Below are positions 7,867 through 19,920 of a DNA stretch of 48,540 nucleotides, in pieces; within the stretch, counting starts at the first letter, position 1, and each line of letters begins with the position of its first letter. A program made the translations under genes and the position numbers. This DNA comes from Puniceicoccus vermicola (lineage in GTDB: Bacteria > Verrucomicrobiota > Verrucomicrobiia > Opitutales > Puniceicoccaceae). Location: positions 1 through 48,540 of the forward strand of contig NZ_JACHVA010000009.1 in NCBI RefSeq assembly GCF_014230055.1, written 5' to 3'. The notes under the pieces are model-generated. The model was not told where the DNA came from, searched no databases, and worked only from the letters and a program-made list of their open reading frames with translations.

Positions 7867-8280
7867 TTAGCGCGAACGACGGCCCTTGGCCAATCGTTGA
7901 GCGACCGCGAAACGGAGACTTCCTTGGATTTGGTCCAGCTCGTGTGGATCGAGATCGGGCTTTCCTTCGGCTTCAGCCAGGTAACGACGGGCGCGCTCTT
8001 CAGCCTTACTCACGGCTTCAAGATCGATTTCCTCGACGTCAATGGCCGCCTCGGTGAGAACGCGAATCTTGTCTTCGCTCACTTCAGCAAATCCCTTATC
8101 GACCGCCAGAAACTGCTTTTGCCCTTGATGCTCGACTTGAACATCACCGGCACGCAGGAGAGTCACCAGCGGAAGGTGTCCGGGAAGGATGCCGATCTCC
8201 CCTTCAACCGTGTTGAGAACGACTGAGTCGGCCTCGCCGTCGAAGGCGGTTCTTTCGGGGGTAATGATCGTCAGTTTCAT
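7867..8280 (-). CDS. atpC: F1FO ATP synthase subunit epsilon
   Basis: Epsilon is the small central-stalk subunit of F1 that contacts gamma and the c-ring and restrains ATP hydrolysis. The 137-residue product has the N-terminal beta-sandwich signature MKLTIITPERTAFDGEAD and VEGEIGILPGHLPLVTLLRAG. It also has a two-helix C-terminal domain rich in Glu/Ala/Arg (SKAEERARRYLAEAEGKP). Length is normal. It is the last gene of the operon, 21 bases after atpD and just before the terminator. Confidence 0.96.
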   Translation of the reverse strand: MKLTIITPERTAFDGEADSVVLNTVEGEIGILPGHLPLVTLLRAGDVQVEHQGQKQFLAVDKGFAEVSEDKIRVLTEAAIDVEEIDLEAVSKAEERARRYLAEAEGKPDLDPHELDQIQGSLRFAVAQRLAKGRRSR

Positions 8281-8301
8281 GCGGAACTTTCCGTTCGAAG
8301 C

Positions 8302-10628
<2,327 letters not shown>

Positions 10629-10660
10629 ACCGATTTAGTTCTCGATCTCGAGGATTAGGT

Positions 10661-12193
<1,533 letters not shown>

Positions 12194-12238
12194 GATGGGA
12201 AGTGGGAAAAATTGAAAAGGAGTGGTATTTACAAGGGC

Positions 12239-12628
12239 TCAGCTACCAACCGCTGCAAGCCTGGATGGAATGGAAATTTCGTAAACGTCGTCACCGACTT
12301 GAACACGGGTTCCGGCGATCATGGAAGGATCTTCATGATTTTCGACGGTAATCGATCGGCCGTATTTGGCCGAGAAACGGGAGCGGATGCTCTCGATCGA
12401 GCTTTCGCTCAACGCCTTCCCCGAAGTGACCCGGGCGGTCGATGCGGCAATCTCACGCTCGGCGAGGAAAGCCAGATAGTGGAGAACGTCGCGGTAATCC
12501 CGCGGCGGCTTGGCGTGCAGGGCAGCCAGCACTTCCCCTACCTTATCGGCAGACAAAAGCCCCTCGTCATCGCGGCAAATTGCCAACAACCGGGTCGCCA
12601 GTTTTCTCGCTCGAGGATTTTTGCGCAT
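12239..12628 (-). CDS. atpH: F1FO ATP synthase subunit delta, short form
   Basis: Peripheral-stalk subunit joining b to F1, here only 129 residues against about 175-180 in most bacteria. The C-terminal part is recognisable: RFSAKYGRSITVENHEDPSM, then IAGTRVQVGDDVYEISIPSR, matching the family GxxxxxGDxxxDxSxxxxL ending. The missing length is in the N-terminal helical domain that binds the alpha subunit. The frame cannot be extended far, because atpF ends only 9 bases upstream of the ATG. The position between atpF and atpA strongly supports the assignment. Whether the shortened head still forms a full six-helix bundle cannot be told here. Confidence 0.85.
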   Translation of the reverse strand: MRKNPRARKLATRLLAICRDDEGLLSADKVGEVLAALHAKPPRDYRDVLHYLAFLAEREIAASTARVTSGKALSESSIESIRSRFSAKYGRSITVENHEDPSMIAGTRVQVGDDVYEISIPSRLAAVGS

Positions 12629-12637
12629 CGTTCGGAG

Positions 12638-13219
12638 TTATCGGAGAGATTCGGTAAGTTCGGAGGCGGCGCGATCGCTGAAGGAGGATTTCTCCGCGTC
12701 GGATAGTTCGCGGTCCAGCACCTTGCGGGTGGTTGCCACGACCAAGCGGGTCACTTCTTCGTGAACCTCGTCGAGCATCTTCTTGCGCTCGGCGGTGAGA
12801 GATTCCTCGCCACGGCGGATGATGTCTTCGGCCTTGGTGCGGGCTTCCTCGGTCTTGGTTTCGATGAGGGCCGCAGCCTGGGCCTTGGCTTCCTTCAAAA
12901 TATTTTGTGCTTCAACCGATGCCTTACGAAGGGTCTCTTCGTGACTCTTTTCGGCTTCAGCGAGCTTCGCCTTCATCTCTTCCGAGTAGCGGAGGCCGTC
13001 TTCGATCTTCGTCTGGCGCTCGGAGACCGTGCGCAGGATCGGCCGGAATGCGAGGAAGTAAAGCAGCGCAGCGACGATCAGGAAGTTGATCGTCTGCCCA
13101 AAGAAAAAGCCAGTATCCAGGCCGAAGTGTTGGACGATCGTTTGGATCGGTCCACCGGATTCACCTTCGACAGCCGGTGCGGCGGCGAGGGTGAGCTGAG
13201 TCAGGAATTGGGTGAGCAT
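12638..13219 (-). CDS. atpF: F1FO ATP synthase subunit b
   Basis: Membrane-anchored peripheral stalk subunit, 193 residues from the ATG at 13219. An in-frame TTG at 13258 would add 13 residues, but the ATG is preferred. After a short hydrophobic start there is one transmembrane helix, GFFFGQTINFLIVAALLYFL (about 38-57), then FRPILRTVSERQTKI and a long charged coiled coil rich in Glu, Lys and Ala. The C-terminus reaches RAASELTESLR. The family is normally about 155-170 residues, so this one is slightly long at the N-terminus. The first 20 residues (LTQLTLAAAPAVEGE) look like a cleavable signal-like segment. Confidence 0.93.
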   Translation of the reverse strand: MLTQFLTQLTLAAAPAVEGESGGPIQTIVQHFGLDTGFFFGQTINFLIVAALLYFLAFRPILRTVSERQTKIEDGLRYSEEMKAKLAEAEKSHEETLRKASVEAQNILKEAKAQAAALIETKTEEARTKAEDIIRRGEESLTAERKKMLDEVHEEVTRLVVATTRKVLDRELSDAEKSSFSDRAASELTESLR

Positions 13220-13301
13220 GAGAGGAAAAGGGATGACGGCCGGACGAAGCCGAAGCAAGGTCCGACCGTCAAATTCGATTCAATCGTGTGTGACAGGGAG
13301 T

Positions 13302-13526
13302 TTAGCCCTGGTACAGGAACAACGAGTAGAAGGCAACCGCCTCAGCGAGCGCCATACCGATGATGCTCTGCACGAGGATCGCGGTGGCAGCACCTGGGTT
13401 ACGGCCGACGGCTTCAACCGCCTTCGTTCCAACGAGACCCACACCGAGGGCTGCAGCGAAGCAACCTAATCCAGCGGTGAGGCCGGCTCCAAGATCGCCA
13501 GAGAGTTCTGCAAGGATGTTCAACAT
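13302..13526 (-). CDS. atpE: F1FO ATP synthase subunit c
   Basis: Proteolipid ring subunit, 74 residues, two transmembrane helices with the polar loop GRNP at about 41-44. The ion-binding carboxylate is Glu62 in IIGMALAEAVAFYSLFL. Helix 1 has the glycine-spaced packing face (AALGVGLVG). There is no Gln in helix 1 and no Ser/Thr directly after the Glu, which are typical Na+ ligands, so proton coupling is the likelier reading (inference). It lies between atpB and atpF as expected. Confidence 0.97.
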   Translation of the reverse strand: MLNILAELSGDLGAGLTAGLGCFAAALGVGLVGTKAVEAVGRNPGAATAILVQSIIGMALAEAVAFYSLFLYQG

Positions 13527-13627
13527 AGTATTTTTGGTTTTTTAGTTAGCGTTTTTCCCGACGCCCGGCACTCGGTGAGGATTGGTTACCTCTGGCACCG
13601 GTCCCGCCGGAGAAAGTGATGAGAGGA

Positions 13628-14587
13628 TCAATGTCCGTGTTCTTCGTCTCCGTGGTTACAGATGAGGCCGATGTAGACGGCTACGAGAAGCGTGAAAACG
13701 AGGGCTTGGACGAATCCAATGATGACCTCAAGAAAGTAGAATGGGATCGGGAGGAGGAAGGCAAAGATCCCGTGCATGCTGGTGAGCAGGTTCTCTCCCC
13801 CGAACATGTTCCCGAAGAGACGGAAAGACAGTGAAACCGGACGGAAGAGGATCGAAATGATTTCGATAAACCCTACCCCGATAAAGATAATGGTCAGGAG
13901 ATAATAGACCGGCATCGGAACATTCTCCTTATCCGCCTTGTTCCCGAAAATATCCTTCACGACGCCCCTGGGACCGACGTAAACGAAGATATAATAAAGC
14001 CACGCCACCATCGAGACCGCGGCAAGGGCGAAGGTCATGTTCAAATCCGCGTTGGCCGGACGAATCACATAGCGGAAGTGATCGTGGACCTGACCTTCCT
14101 TGCGCAATTCTTTGATCATGTCCTCCCGCTCCTCAGAACCTTCGGGGAGGCTGTTGAAAGCATTCTGCTGTTCAACCGAGTCGAAATGGATCTGGACCGT
14201 ATCGTGACCGATGGTCCCGACGCCCGGAAGGAGTCCGCTCCAATTCGAAATGAGAATAAAGGTGAAGAGTCCACCGAGGAGCCAGAAAGTCGGTCCCACC
14301 ATTCTCTTCCCGACGATCGGAGAGATCAAATCCCGCACACCGATGACAAGAGTCTCGATGACCACCTGCCCCTTCGAGGGAACCAGGGAGATTTTTCCAA
14401 CCATCAAACGGATGACGAGGATGAGGATCAGGGAAATGACCCAACTGGTCACCATCGAATTGGTAATCGCGATCCCAAAGATTTCGCCGATCTCGTAAGC
14501 GTGAGGAGATACCGCGCCATCCGCCGCAGACGCCGCGGAAGCAGACGCCAATAGGCCAGTAGCAACGAGTAGATTTCGTAATTTCAT
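13628..14587 (-). CDS. atpB: F1FO ATP synthase subunit a
   Basis: Membrane subunit holding the ion half-channels, 319 residues. The essential Arg is R256 in SLSFRLFGNMFGGENLL, and the last helices contain IGFVQALVFTLLVAVYI. Two features are unusual against the E. coli type. The first is a signal-peptide-like start (LLVATGLLASASAASAADG). The second is a charged insertion of roughly 45 residues (about 131-175) between NWSGLLPGVGTIGHDTV and RPANADLNMTFALA. It is the first gene of the operon; no atpI precedes it. A candidate promoter lies just upstream at 14616-14645. Confidence 0.96.
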   Translation of the reverse strand: MKLRNLLVATGLLASASAASAADGAVSPHAYEIGEIFGIAITNSMVTSWVISLILILVIRLMVGKISLVPSKGQVVIETLVIGVRDLISPIVGKRMVGPTFWLLGGLFTFILISNWSGLLPGVGTIGHDTVQIHFDSVEQQNAFNSLPEGSEEREDMIKELRKEGQVHDHFRYVIRPANADLNMTFALAAVSMVAWLYYIFVYVGPRGVVKDIFGNKADKENVPMPVYYLLTIIFIGVGFIEIISILFRPVSLSFRLFGNMFGGENLLTSMHGIFAFLLPIPFYFLEVIIGFVQALVFTLLVAVYIGLICNHGDEEHGH

Positions 14588-14615
14588 CGAGAAGAGGAAG
14601 GGGGGAAAGGTCTAA

Positions 14616-14645
14616 GTTATCGGAAACCTTCGACAGTCGGGTCAA
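14616..14645 (-). promoter_or_regulatory. candidate sigma70 promoter for the atp operon
   Basis: On the minus strand TTGACC (14640-14645) and GATAAC (14616-14621) are separated by 18 bases, and the expected start is about 20 bases before the atpB ATG. The match is 5/6 and 4/6 to consensus. It lies between aspS and atpB, so it would let the operon run independently of aspS. Confidence 0.45.
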
Positions 14646-14653
14646 CTCTCAAA

Positions 14654-14677
14654 GGCAAATAATTCAGAAACTTTGCC
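14654..14677 (-). terminator. weak hairpin after aspS
   Basis: GGCAAA and TTTGCC form a 6-bp stem with a 12-base loop a few bases past the aspS stop, followed by TTT. It is too short and AT-rich to be a confident terminator, but it sits exactly between aspS and the candidate atp promoter. Confidence 0.3.
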
Positions 14678-14681
14678 GATT

Positions 14682-16487
14682 CTAGGAATTTTCGTCGTCG
14701 CGGACGGGTTCTACGTTGCGAATGAAGAGATCTCGGAGCTGTTTCTCGCTGACCGGAGACGGCGAGCTAGCCATGAGATCCTGGCCTTTCTGCGTCTTCG
14801 GGAAGGCGATGACGTCGCGAATACTCGGGCGGTTGGCGAGGATCGCGGTAAGGCGGTCGAGTCCAAAGGCAATCCCCCCGTGCGGAGGCGCTCCGTAGGA
14901 AAAGGCTTCGAGCATGTAGCCAAAACGTTCCTGGACCACGTCCTTCGGCAAGCCGAGAACGTCTTCGAACACTTTCTTCTGCAAATCCGGTTGGTGGATA
15001 CGAATGCTCCCTCCGCCGAGCTCCACCCCATTGAGGACGAGGTCGTAGTGCTGGCCACGGACGGCCTTGGGATCAGAATCGAGAAGTTCAAGGTCTTCGG
15101 GAACCGGAGAAGTAAACGGATGGTGAGCTGCCGTGTAACGACCGGCTTCTTCATCAAAGAGCATGAGCGGAAACTCGATGACCCAGAGGAACCGATAGTC
15201 CGCCGGATCGCGGGTGATCTTTCCGCGCTTTTCAAGCAGCTTGGCCGAATCCAGGCGCACACGTCCAAGAATCGTGCAGGCCGATTCCCATTCGCCAGCG
15301 GCAAAGAAGACGACGTCGCCGTCTTCGACATTCAAGCGCTCGCGCAAAGCCTGTTGCTCTTCCTCGGAGAGGAACTTGAGGATCGGTGACTTCCACTCCC
15401 CTTTCTCCGCCTTGATGAAGGCGAGCCCCTTGGCCCCGAGAGAACGGGCGGCTTCTTCCAGCCCCTTGAGTTCGCCCTGAGTCAGATCGGCGAGCCCCTT
15501 GGCGTTGATAGCCTTGACGACCCCACCATTGGCGATCGTGCCGGCAAACACCTTGAAGCCGGACTCGGCGAAGGTGTCGGAGAAGTCGGTGATCTCCATG
15601 TCAAACCGGGTGTCGGGCTTATCGCTGCCGAACCGGTTCATGACCTCATCGTAGGAAAGACGGGGGAACGGAGTCGGAACATCGACCCCGACCGCATCCT
15701 TCCAGACCCGCTTCATCAGGCCTTCGACCAAGGCATACATATCCTCACGGTCAATGAAGGACATCTCGAGGTCGATCTGGGTGAACTCGGGTTGACGGTC
15801 GGCACGCAGGTCCTCGTCGCGGAAGCAACGGGCGATCTGGAAATACTTCTCCACGCCGGCCACCATCAGCATTTGCTTATACTGCTGCGGAGACTGAACG
15901 AGTGCGTAATACTCATTGGGGTTCAGGCGACTCGGCACCAAAAACTCACGAGCCCCCTCCGGCGTACTCTTAAAAAGAGAGGGAGTTTCGATTTCGAGGA
16001 ATCCAACTTCGTCGAGATATTGGCGCACGGCCTGCGTCGCACGGTGGCGCAAGCGGAGAACCTCCAGATTGCGCGGACGGCGCAAGTCCATGTAGCGAAA
16101 ACGCAGGCGCAGGTCCTCGTTCACCTTGTCCGCCTTCTCATCGTCCATGGGGAACGGCGGGGTCTTCGAGCGGTTCAAGAGCTCGACCGAAGTCGCCGAG
16201 ACCTCAATCTCACCGGTCTTCATCCGCGGGTTAATCGTTTCCGGCTCGCGGAGGACGACCTCCCCTTCCACCTCGAGGACGGACTCGGTCTTAAAATGGG
16301 CAAGAGCCTCGTCAATCGTCTGATTTCCCGGGTGTACGACGACTTGGGTCAACCCTTCGCGGTCCCGCAAATCGACAAAAAGAACTCCTCCGTGGTCACG
16401 GACCGAATCAATCCAGCCGGCGAGTACTACCTGGTTTCCGGCAGCCTCTTTTCTCAGCTCTCCGCAGTTGTGTGTGCGCTTCTTCAT
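14682..16487 (-). CDS. aspS: aspartyl-tRNA synthetase
   Basis: Class II synthetase charging tRNA-Asp, 601 residues from the ATG at 16487 (MKKRTHNCGELRKEAAGNQV). The open frame continues upstream to 16742, but that part is a repeat sequence and not family-like. The N-terminal OB-fold has GWIDSVRDHGGVLFVDLRDR. Motif 2 is visible in RCFRDEDLRADRQPEFTQID. A bacterial-type insertion domain of about residues 290-400 precedes the C-terminal core, where motif 3 is GIAFGLDRLTAI. The ending DVIAFPKTQKGQDLM is conserved. Length is normal (about 590-600). Upstream of the start lies a direct-repeat copy (16619-16790). Confidence 0.96.
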   Translation of the reverse strand: MKKRTHNCGELRKEAAGNQVVLAGWIDSVRDHGGVLFVDLRDREGLTQVVVHPGNQTIDEALAHFKTESVLEVEGEVVLREPETINPRMKTGEIEVSATSVELLNRSKTPPFPMDDEKADKVNEDLRLRFRYMDLRRPRNLEVLRLRHRATQAVRQYLDEVGFLEIETPSLFKSTPEGAREFLVPSRLNPNEYYALVQSPQQYKQMLMVAGVEKYFQIARCFRDEDLRADRQPEFTQIDLEMSFIDREDMYALVEGLMKRVWKDAVGVDVPTPFPRLSYDEVMNRFGSDKPDTRFDMEITDFSDTFAESGFKVFAGTIANGGVVKAINAKGLADLTQGELKGLEEAARSLGAKGLAFIKAEKGEWKSPILKFLSEEEQQALRERLNVEDGDVVFFAAGEWESACTILGRVRLDSAKLLEKRGKITRDPADYRFLWVIEFPLMLFDEEAGRYTAAHHPFTSPVPEDLELLDSDPKAVRGQHYDLVLNGVELGGGSIRIHQPDLQKKVFEDVLGLPKDVVQERFGYMLEAFSYGAPPHGGIAFGLDRLTAILANRPSIRDVIAFPKTQKGQDLMASSPSPVSEKQLRDLFIRNVEPVRDDENS

Positions 16488-16618
16488 GGCAAAAAGGAAA
16501 AAGAAAACCTGACTGCCCACTACGGCACAAGCGCAAACCTCGAAAATGCGAGGATCGAGGACGGAAGATGGAAAATTCGGGCCGCTCCAACAAATTCTCG
16601 AGGCCGAGTCTACTCCAA

Positions 16619-16790
16619 CCCATTGCCTCTCACAAAGAGCACAAAGCTCACAGAGGTTTTTCTTGAAATGTCCGAATGGGGCCCATCCGGAAACCGGAGG
16701 CCTCACCTCACCGATTTCCTCTACTAAAAACCAAGAACTCACCAGGAGCGCTGACCTTTAGGCGATTGGCACTAGATTAAGGGCGAACCC
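16619..16790. repeat. left copy of a ~173-bp imperfect direct repeat flanking the TA pair
   Basis: This stretch matches 17671-17845. Shared blocks include CCCATTGCCTCTCACAAAGA at the left end, CTACTAAAAACCAAGAAC in the middle and GCGAATGGCACT/GCGATTGGCACT to CGAACCC at the right end. The central 45 bases have diverged more. The copy lies immediately upstream of aspS. Confidence 0.8.
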
Positions 16791-16902
16791 AAATTGGGAA
16801 ATCGTAATTTTTGCGTAGCCACTTGGCAAAGCGAATAATCGCAGCTTTAACCTCAGGATCTCCTCTATGTCCGCAAATTCTTAGTCCCGATCGTCTCACC
16901 AT
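16777..16902 (-). pseudogene. remnant of a small hypothetical protein gene
   Basis: A 41-codon frame from ATG 16902 has a protein-like sequence including IIRFAKWLRKNYDFPIWVRP. It resembles the start of a family of longer hypothetical proteins in which the segment RFARWLRKNYDFPIRV is followed by more than 80 further residues; this recollection is from memory. Here it stops right after WVRP, and its last codons lie inside the left direct repeat. This suggests the gene was truncated when repeat DNA was joined to it. It could also be a chance frame. Confidence 0.35.
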
Positions 16903-16980
16903 TAAAATTTCCCATACGTAATGCAGGATCACGAAGTGAGTGGCAGCGAACGGATTTGGTCACTGCATCTGGAAAGATGC

Positions 16981-17178
16981 TCACTCGGCAAGGAGATCAG
17001 TGCGAATCTCACTCAGAGGCGTCGTCGGGGCATCGCCTTCCGAATTCTTGGCTTCTCTCAGATCTTTCAGATCCTCGTAATTCTCAAGATTCTCCTTCAT
17101 CGCCAAAAACTCCTCATAAGGTAGCACGACAAATTCCTTTTTGCCTTCTTTTTCAATGACTTGTGGATGAATACTCAT
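16981..17178 (-). CDS. Phd/YefM-type antitoxin
   Basis: A 65-residue protein with the start MSIHPQVIEKEGKKEFVVLP followed by YEEFLAMKENLENYEDLKDL, a pattern common in short prevent-host-death-type antitoxins with a DNA-binding N-terminal part and a disordered acidic C-terminal part. Its ATG overlaps the stop of the upstream toxin gene by four bases (ATGA), so the two are translationally coupled. The order toxin-then-antitoxin is the reverse of classical relBE and like higBA. It would neutralise the toxin and repress the operon. Confidence 0.8.
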   Translation of the reverse strand: MSIHPQVIEKEGKKEFVVLPYEEFLAMKENLENYEDLKDLREAKNSEGDAPTTPLSEIRTDLLAE

Positions 17179-17423
17179 AAATATGCCTCCTTTCGATGTA
17201 ATACACGGTAGACCACAATTTTCCCTTCTTCAATCTCGAATAATACTCGGTAATTGCCACTGCGCATCCGATATTCCGGGGGGTGATTCGTCAATTTTTT
17301 CACATCTCCCTCCAGATTGTCCTCTATCCGCTCGATGCGTCCCACAATTCTTTCCCGCTCCTTAAGCGGGATTGATTTGAGGTCTTTGATCGCCTTGGGC
17401 TTTAGCTCAGAGGTGTATTTCAT
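17175..17423 (-). CDS. RelE/ParE-family toxin
   Basis: An 82-residue basic protein starting MKYTSELKPKAIKDLKSIPL, with the RelE-fold C-terminal strand pair PEYRMRSGNYRVLFEIEEGK and IVVYRVLHRKEAYL. RelE toxins are ribosome-dependent mRNA endonucleases and ParE toxins poison gyrase; the sequence does not decide which. The ATG at 17423 is chosen as the family start. A purine-rich AGAAGGAG lies about 28 bases upstream and is one of the few Shine-Dalgarno-like sites in the window. Imperfect dyad symmetry around it (CTCTTC/GAAGGAG) may be the antitoxin operator. The pair is bracketed by direct repeats. Confidence 0.85.
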   Translation of the reverse strand: MKYTSELKPKAIKDLKSIPLKERERIVGRIERIEDNLEGDVKKLTNHPPEYRMRSGNYRVLFEIEEGKIVVYRVLHRKEAYL

Positions 17424-17670
17424 TCGTTTGCATATCAGTTGGCATCTCCTTCTCTGAGTGAAGAGATCAACCATGTTCAAATTCAGCAATTTATTGGGGC
17501 TTCCGAGGCTAGGTCTTACAGAAGAATCTGAGGTTAGAAAAGAACTCACATACTGTTTCGGAGCAATCCGAATTTCCGGAAAAACATGCTCTGGTTAATT
17601 TAATGCCTGAATTGAGAGAGAGAAACCTCCGGGACTCCCCATCGAACCCCAGTACTAGGGTCCAATCCTG

Positions 17671-17845
17671 CCCATTGCCTCTCACAAAGAGCACAGAGCT
17701 CACGGAGAATATTTCACGGTGCATACTGAAGGGGGTCTGATCTGAAAACCAAAAGCCTTCCCTCGCCGATTTCTTCTACTAAAAACCAAGAACCCACCAA
17801 GAGCGCTGGCCTCTAGGCGAATGGCACTGGATTAAGGACGAACCC
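17671..17845. repeat. right copy of the ~173-bp imperfect direct repeat
   Basis: Matches 16619-16790 in the same orientation. The 880 bases between the copies hold the toxin-antitoxin pair, a gene remnant, and about 250 bases (17424-17670) in which I see no gene. A degenerate copy of the 7-kb hairpin repeat follows directly at 17854. Confidence 0.8.
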
Positions 17846-17853
17846 GAACTGCT

Positions 17854-17980
17854 GAACCTCCCCACCAGCTGGCGCTGGTCCTCCCCTCCTACGAGTAGGA
17901 GGGGAGGGAGTTATATTGATTGGTTTCAACTCCTCCCCTGCTTGTTTAAACCTTGAGCTTGTCGATAGGCGCGGGAGGGG
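17854..17980. repeat. degenerate copy of the 7-kb hairpin repeat
   Basis: It contains the same ordered modules as the 212-bp units: GAACCTCCCCACCAGCTGGC, a CTCCTAC/GTAGGAG palindrome, then CTCCTCCCCTGCTTG and GGGAGGGGTTC. The second hairpin of the unit is replaced by unrelated sequence. The copy is single and not tandem. From 17981 to 18154 I see nothing further. Confidence 0.75.
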
Positions 17981-18154
17981 TTCAGGTTCAGTCCTATTAT
18001 CTGCAACCAAGCTTCGTAAGACGGCTCAAACCAATGTCATTCGACCTTTAGGCTGCGCCCACCCTGCCTTTCGGCAATCTTTGTGCCCCCTCTGAGGGAA
18101 GAATCTCCACACGGCGACTGAGGACCGTCGCCCTCCCACTCTATTCTGACCGAT

Positions 18155-19744
18155 TTACGCAAACACCCAGACGAGGGCACCGGTGGAAATTAGCAGGAGC
18201 ACCGACCAGAGCCGGTAACTCTGCCACCAAGGCATCTCGGCCAGCTCCCGACTCTCGGCCCGGTAGAACTCCTTGGTCCAGACTAGGGCTTGTTTTTCTT
18301 CTGTGGGTGGTGGGCCGCTGCGACTCACGATGACGAGCACGGCCATGGAGATGACAAAGAGGATCGGCCCCACGTAGAGGAAGTGCAGATCAATCCAACC
18401 CGTCACTCCCACGAATAGGAAAAGAACCAGACCAGCACCCGTGCCCCAAAGAACGCCCATCCAGGCGCCGCGCGCATTGGCCCCTTTCCAGAAGGCTCCG
18501 GCCACATAGGCGGCCACGATCGGCGGAACGGTATAGGAGAGCACCATCTGGAGGTACTGAAAAAGCGAGGCAAAGTTCTCGATCATCGGAGCCCAGAGGG
18601 CCGCCAGCACCATAAAGCCCCCGGTCACCCAGCGACCGACCTTCATCAAGGTTGCCCCGTCGAGGTCTGGCTTCCATCGGCGGACGAAATCCATGGTGAC
18701 CAAGGTTGAAGCCGCATTGAGAGTCGAATCGATTTGCGACATCAAGGCCGCGACAAACCCAGCCATCACCAGCCCCAAAAGTCCGGCTGGCAGAAGCTCG
18801 AACATCAAGGTCGGATAAACGAGATTGGGGTCCGGCAAACCGGGAAAAAGATGAATCGCCATCGTCCCCGGCAAAACCATGAGGAAGAGAACCGGGAGTT
18901 TGAGAAAGGCGGCAAAAATCACCCCCCATCGTCCGTGATTCACGTTTTTTGCGCTCAGAACGCGCTGGGCCATGAATTGGTTCGTGCACCAAAAATAGAA
19001 TCCCAACAACGGCACCCCGGTCAGCAATCCAAGCCAGGGCACCCCCGGATCTCCGAGAGGACGGATGAGGCTGAGCTGCGCCGAATCAATGCCCTCGGTC
19101 ATCCCCGACCATCCACCCACCTCCTGGAAGGCGGTAACGGAAATAACCACCGCCCCAATGAGGAGGAGAATGGTTTGCAGCGCGTCGGTATAGATGACTG
19201 CCGCCAGTCCCCCGGCAATCGTATAGAGCCCGGCCACTACCGCGAGGACGGCTATGGTCACCGCAATATCGAGCTCGGGAAAAACCAGCTTCATCAGCAA
19301 GGCTCCCGCGAACAGGCTTCCGGCCGTATCGACAATGATGTTCAGGAAGAGAGTCAGCCCTGAAAAGTAGAGCCGCAGGCGTCCATCAAAACGCTTCTCC
19401 AGGAATTCCGGGAGAGTGAAGACTTGGGACCGCAGAATGAACGGAAGAATAAAAAAGGCGAAGATGACCAAGACCACCGAGGCCATCCACTCATAGTTAA
19501 AAACCGAAATTCCCTTGTCGTAGGCATCGCCGGCCAAGCCAATGAGGGTCGTCGAGGAAATATTGGAGGCGAAGAGCGAGACCCCGATCAACGGCCAGAT
19601 CATCCCCCGCCCCGCCAAAAAATAATCCTCCGCCGAATGATTCTTCCCCGCCAACCGAATCCCGATGCCGAGAACAACGAGAAAATAAACGCCGATCAAA
19701 ACCAGATCAATGGTCGCGAGCTCATAATGGGGTGGTTCGCTCAT
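18155..19744 (-). CDS. sodium:solute symporter (SSS/SLC5 family)
   Basis: An integral membrane protein of 529 residues with about 13-14 transmembrane helices, of the Na+/solute symporter family (sugar or related solutes). Family marks are YFLAGRGMIWPLIGVSLFAS with NISSTTLIGLAG in the first helices, YTIAGGLAAVIYTDALQTIL, and ALMSQIDSTLNAASTLVTMD, where conserved Ser/Asp residues help form the Na2 site. The resemblance is to SGLT-type carriers, but the substrate cannot be fixed from sequence. The gene stands alone: downstream is repeat DNA and upstream is the REP/RAYT region. The ATG at 19744 has no Shine-Dalgarno sequence. Confidence 0.92.
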   Translation of the reverse strand: MSEPPHYELATIDLVLIGVYFLVVLGIGIRLAGKNHSAEDYFLAGRGMIWPLIGVSLFASNISSTTLIGLAGDAYDKGISVFNYEWMASVVLVIFAFFILPFILRSQVFTLPEFLEKRFDGRLRLYFSGLTLFLNIIVDTAGSLFAGALLMKLVFPELDIAVTIAVLAVVAGLYTIAGGLAAVIYTDALQTILLLIGAVVISVTAFQEVGGWSGMTEGIDSAQLSLIRPLGDPGVPWLGLLTGVPLLGFYFWCTNQFMAQRVLSAKNVNHGRWGVIFAAFLKLPVLFLMVLPGTMAIHLFPGLPDPNLVYPTLMFELLPAGLLGLVMAGFVAALMSQIDSTLNAASTLVTMDFVRRWKPDLDGATLMKVGRWVTGGFMVLAALWAPMIENFASLFQYLQMVLSYTVPPIVAAYVAGAFWKGANARGAWMGVLWGTGAGLVLFLFVGVTGWIDLHFLYVGPILFVISMAVLVIVSRSGPPPTEEKQALVWTKEFYRAESRELAEMPWWQSYRLWSVLLLISTGALVWVFA

Positions 19745-19920
19745 ATAACTATAAGAGGCTCAAGCGATGGAAGATGGCAAAAGGTTTTTGAATGGGGAGA
19801 GCTACGTAGGTGGGTGAAGGGAGTTCGGGCTTGAATCAAAGGTGAACCTTTGTTCACTTAATCATGTTTACGATTCGATGGTTATGAGGATTCAAAACGG
19901 TTCTGATTGGATGCGCGTAC

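Noticed and set aside
16488-16742. N-terminal extension of the aspartyl-tRNA synthetase.
   Set aside because: The 85 extra residues are encoded by repeat DNA shared with 17671-17845 and do not match the synthetase family; the ATG at 16487 gives the normal length.
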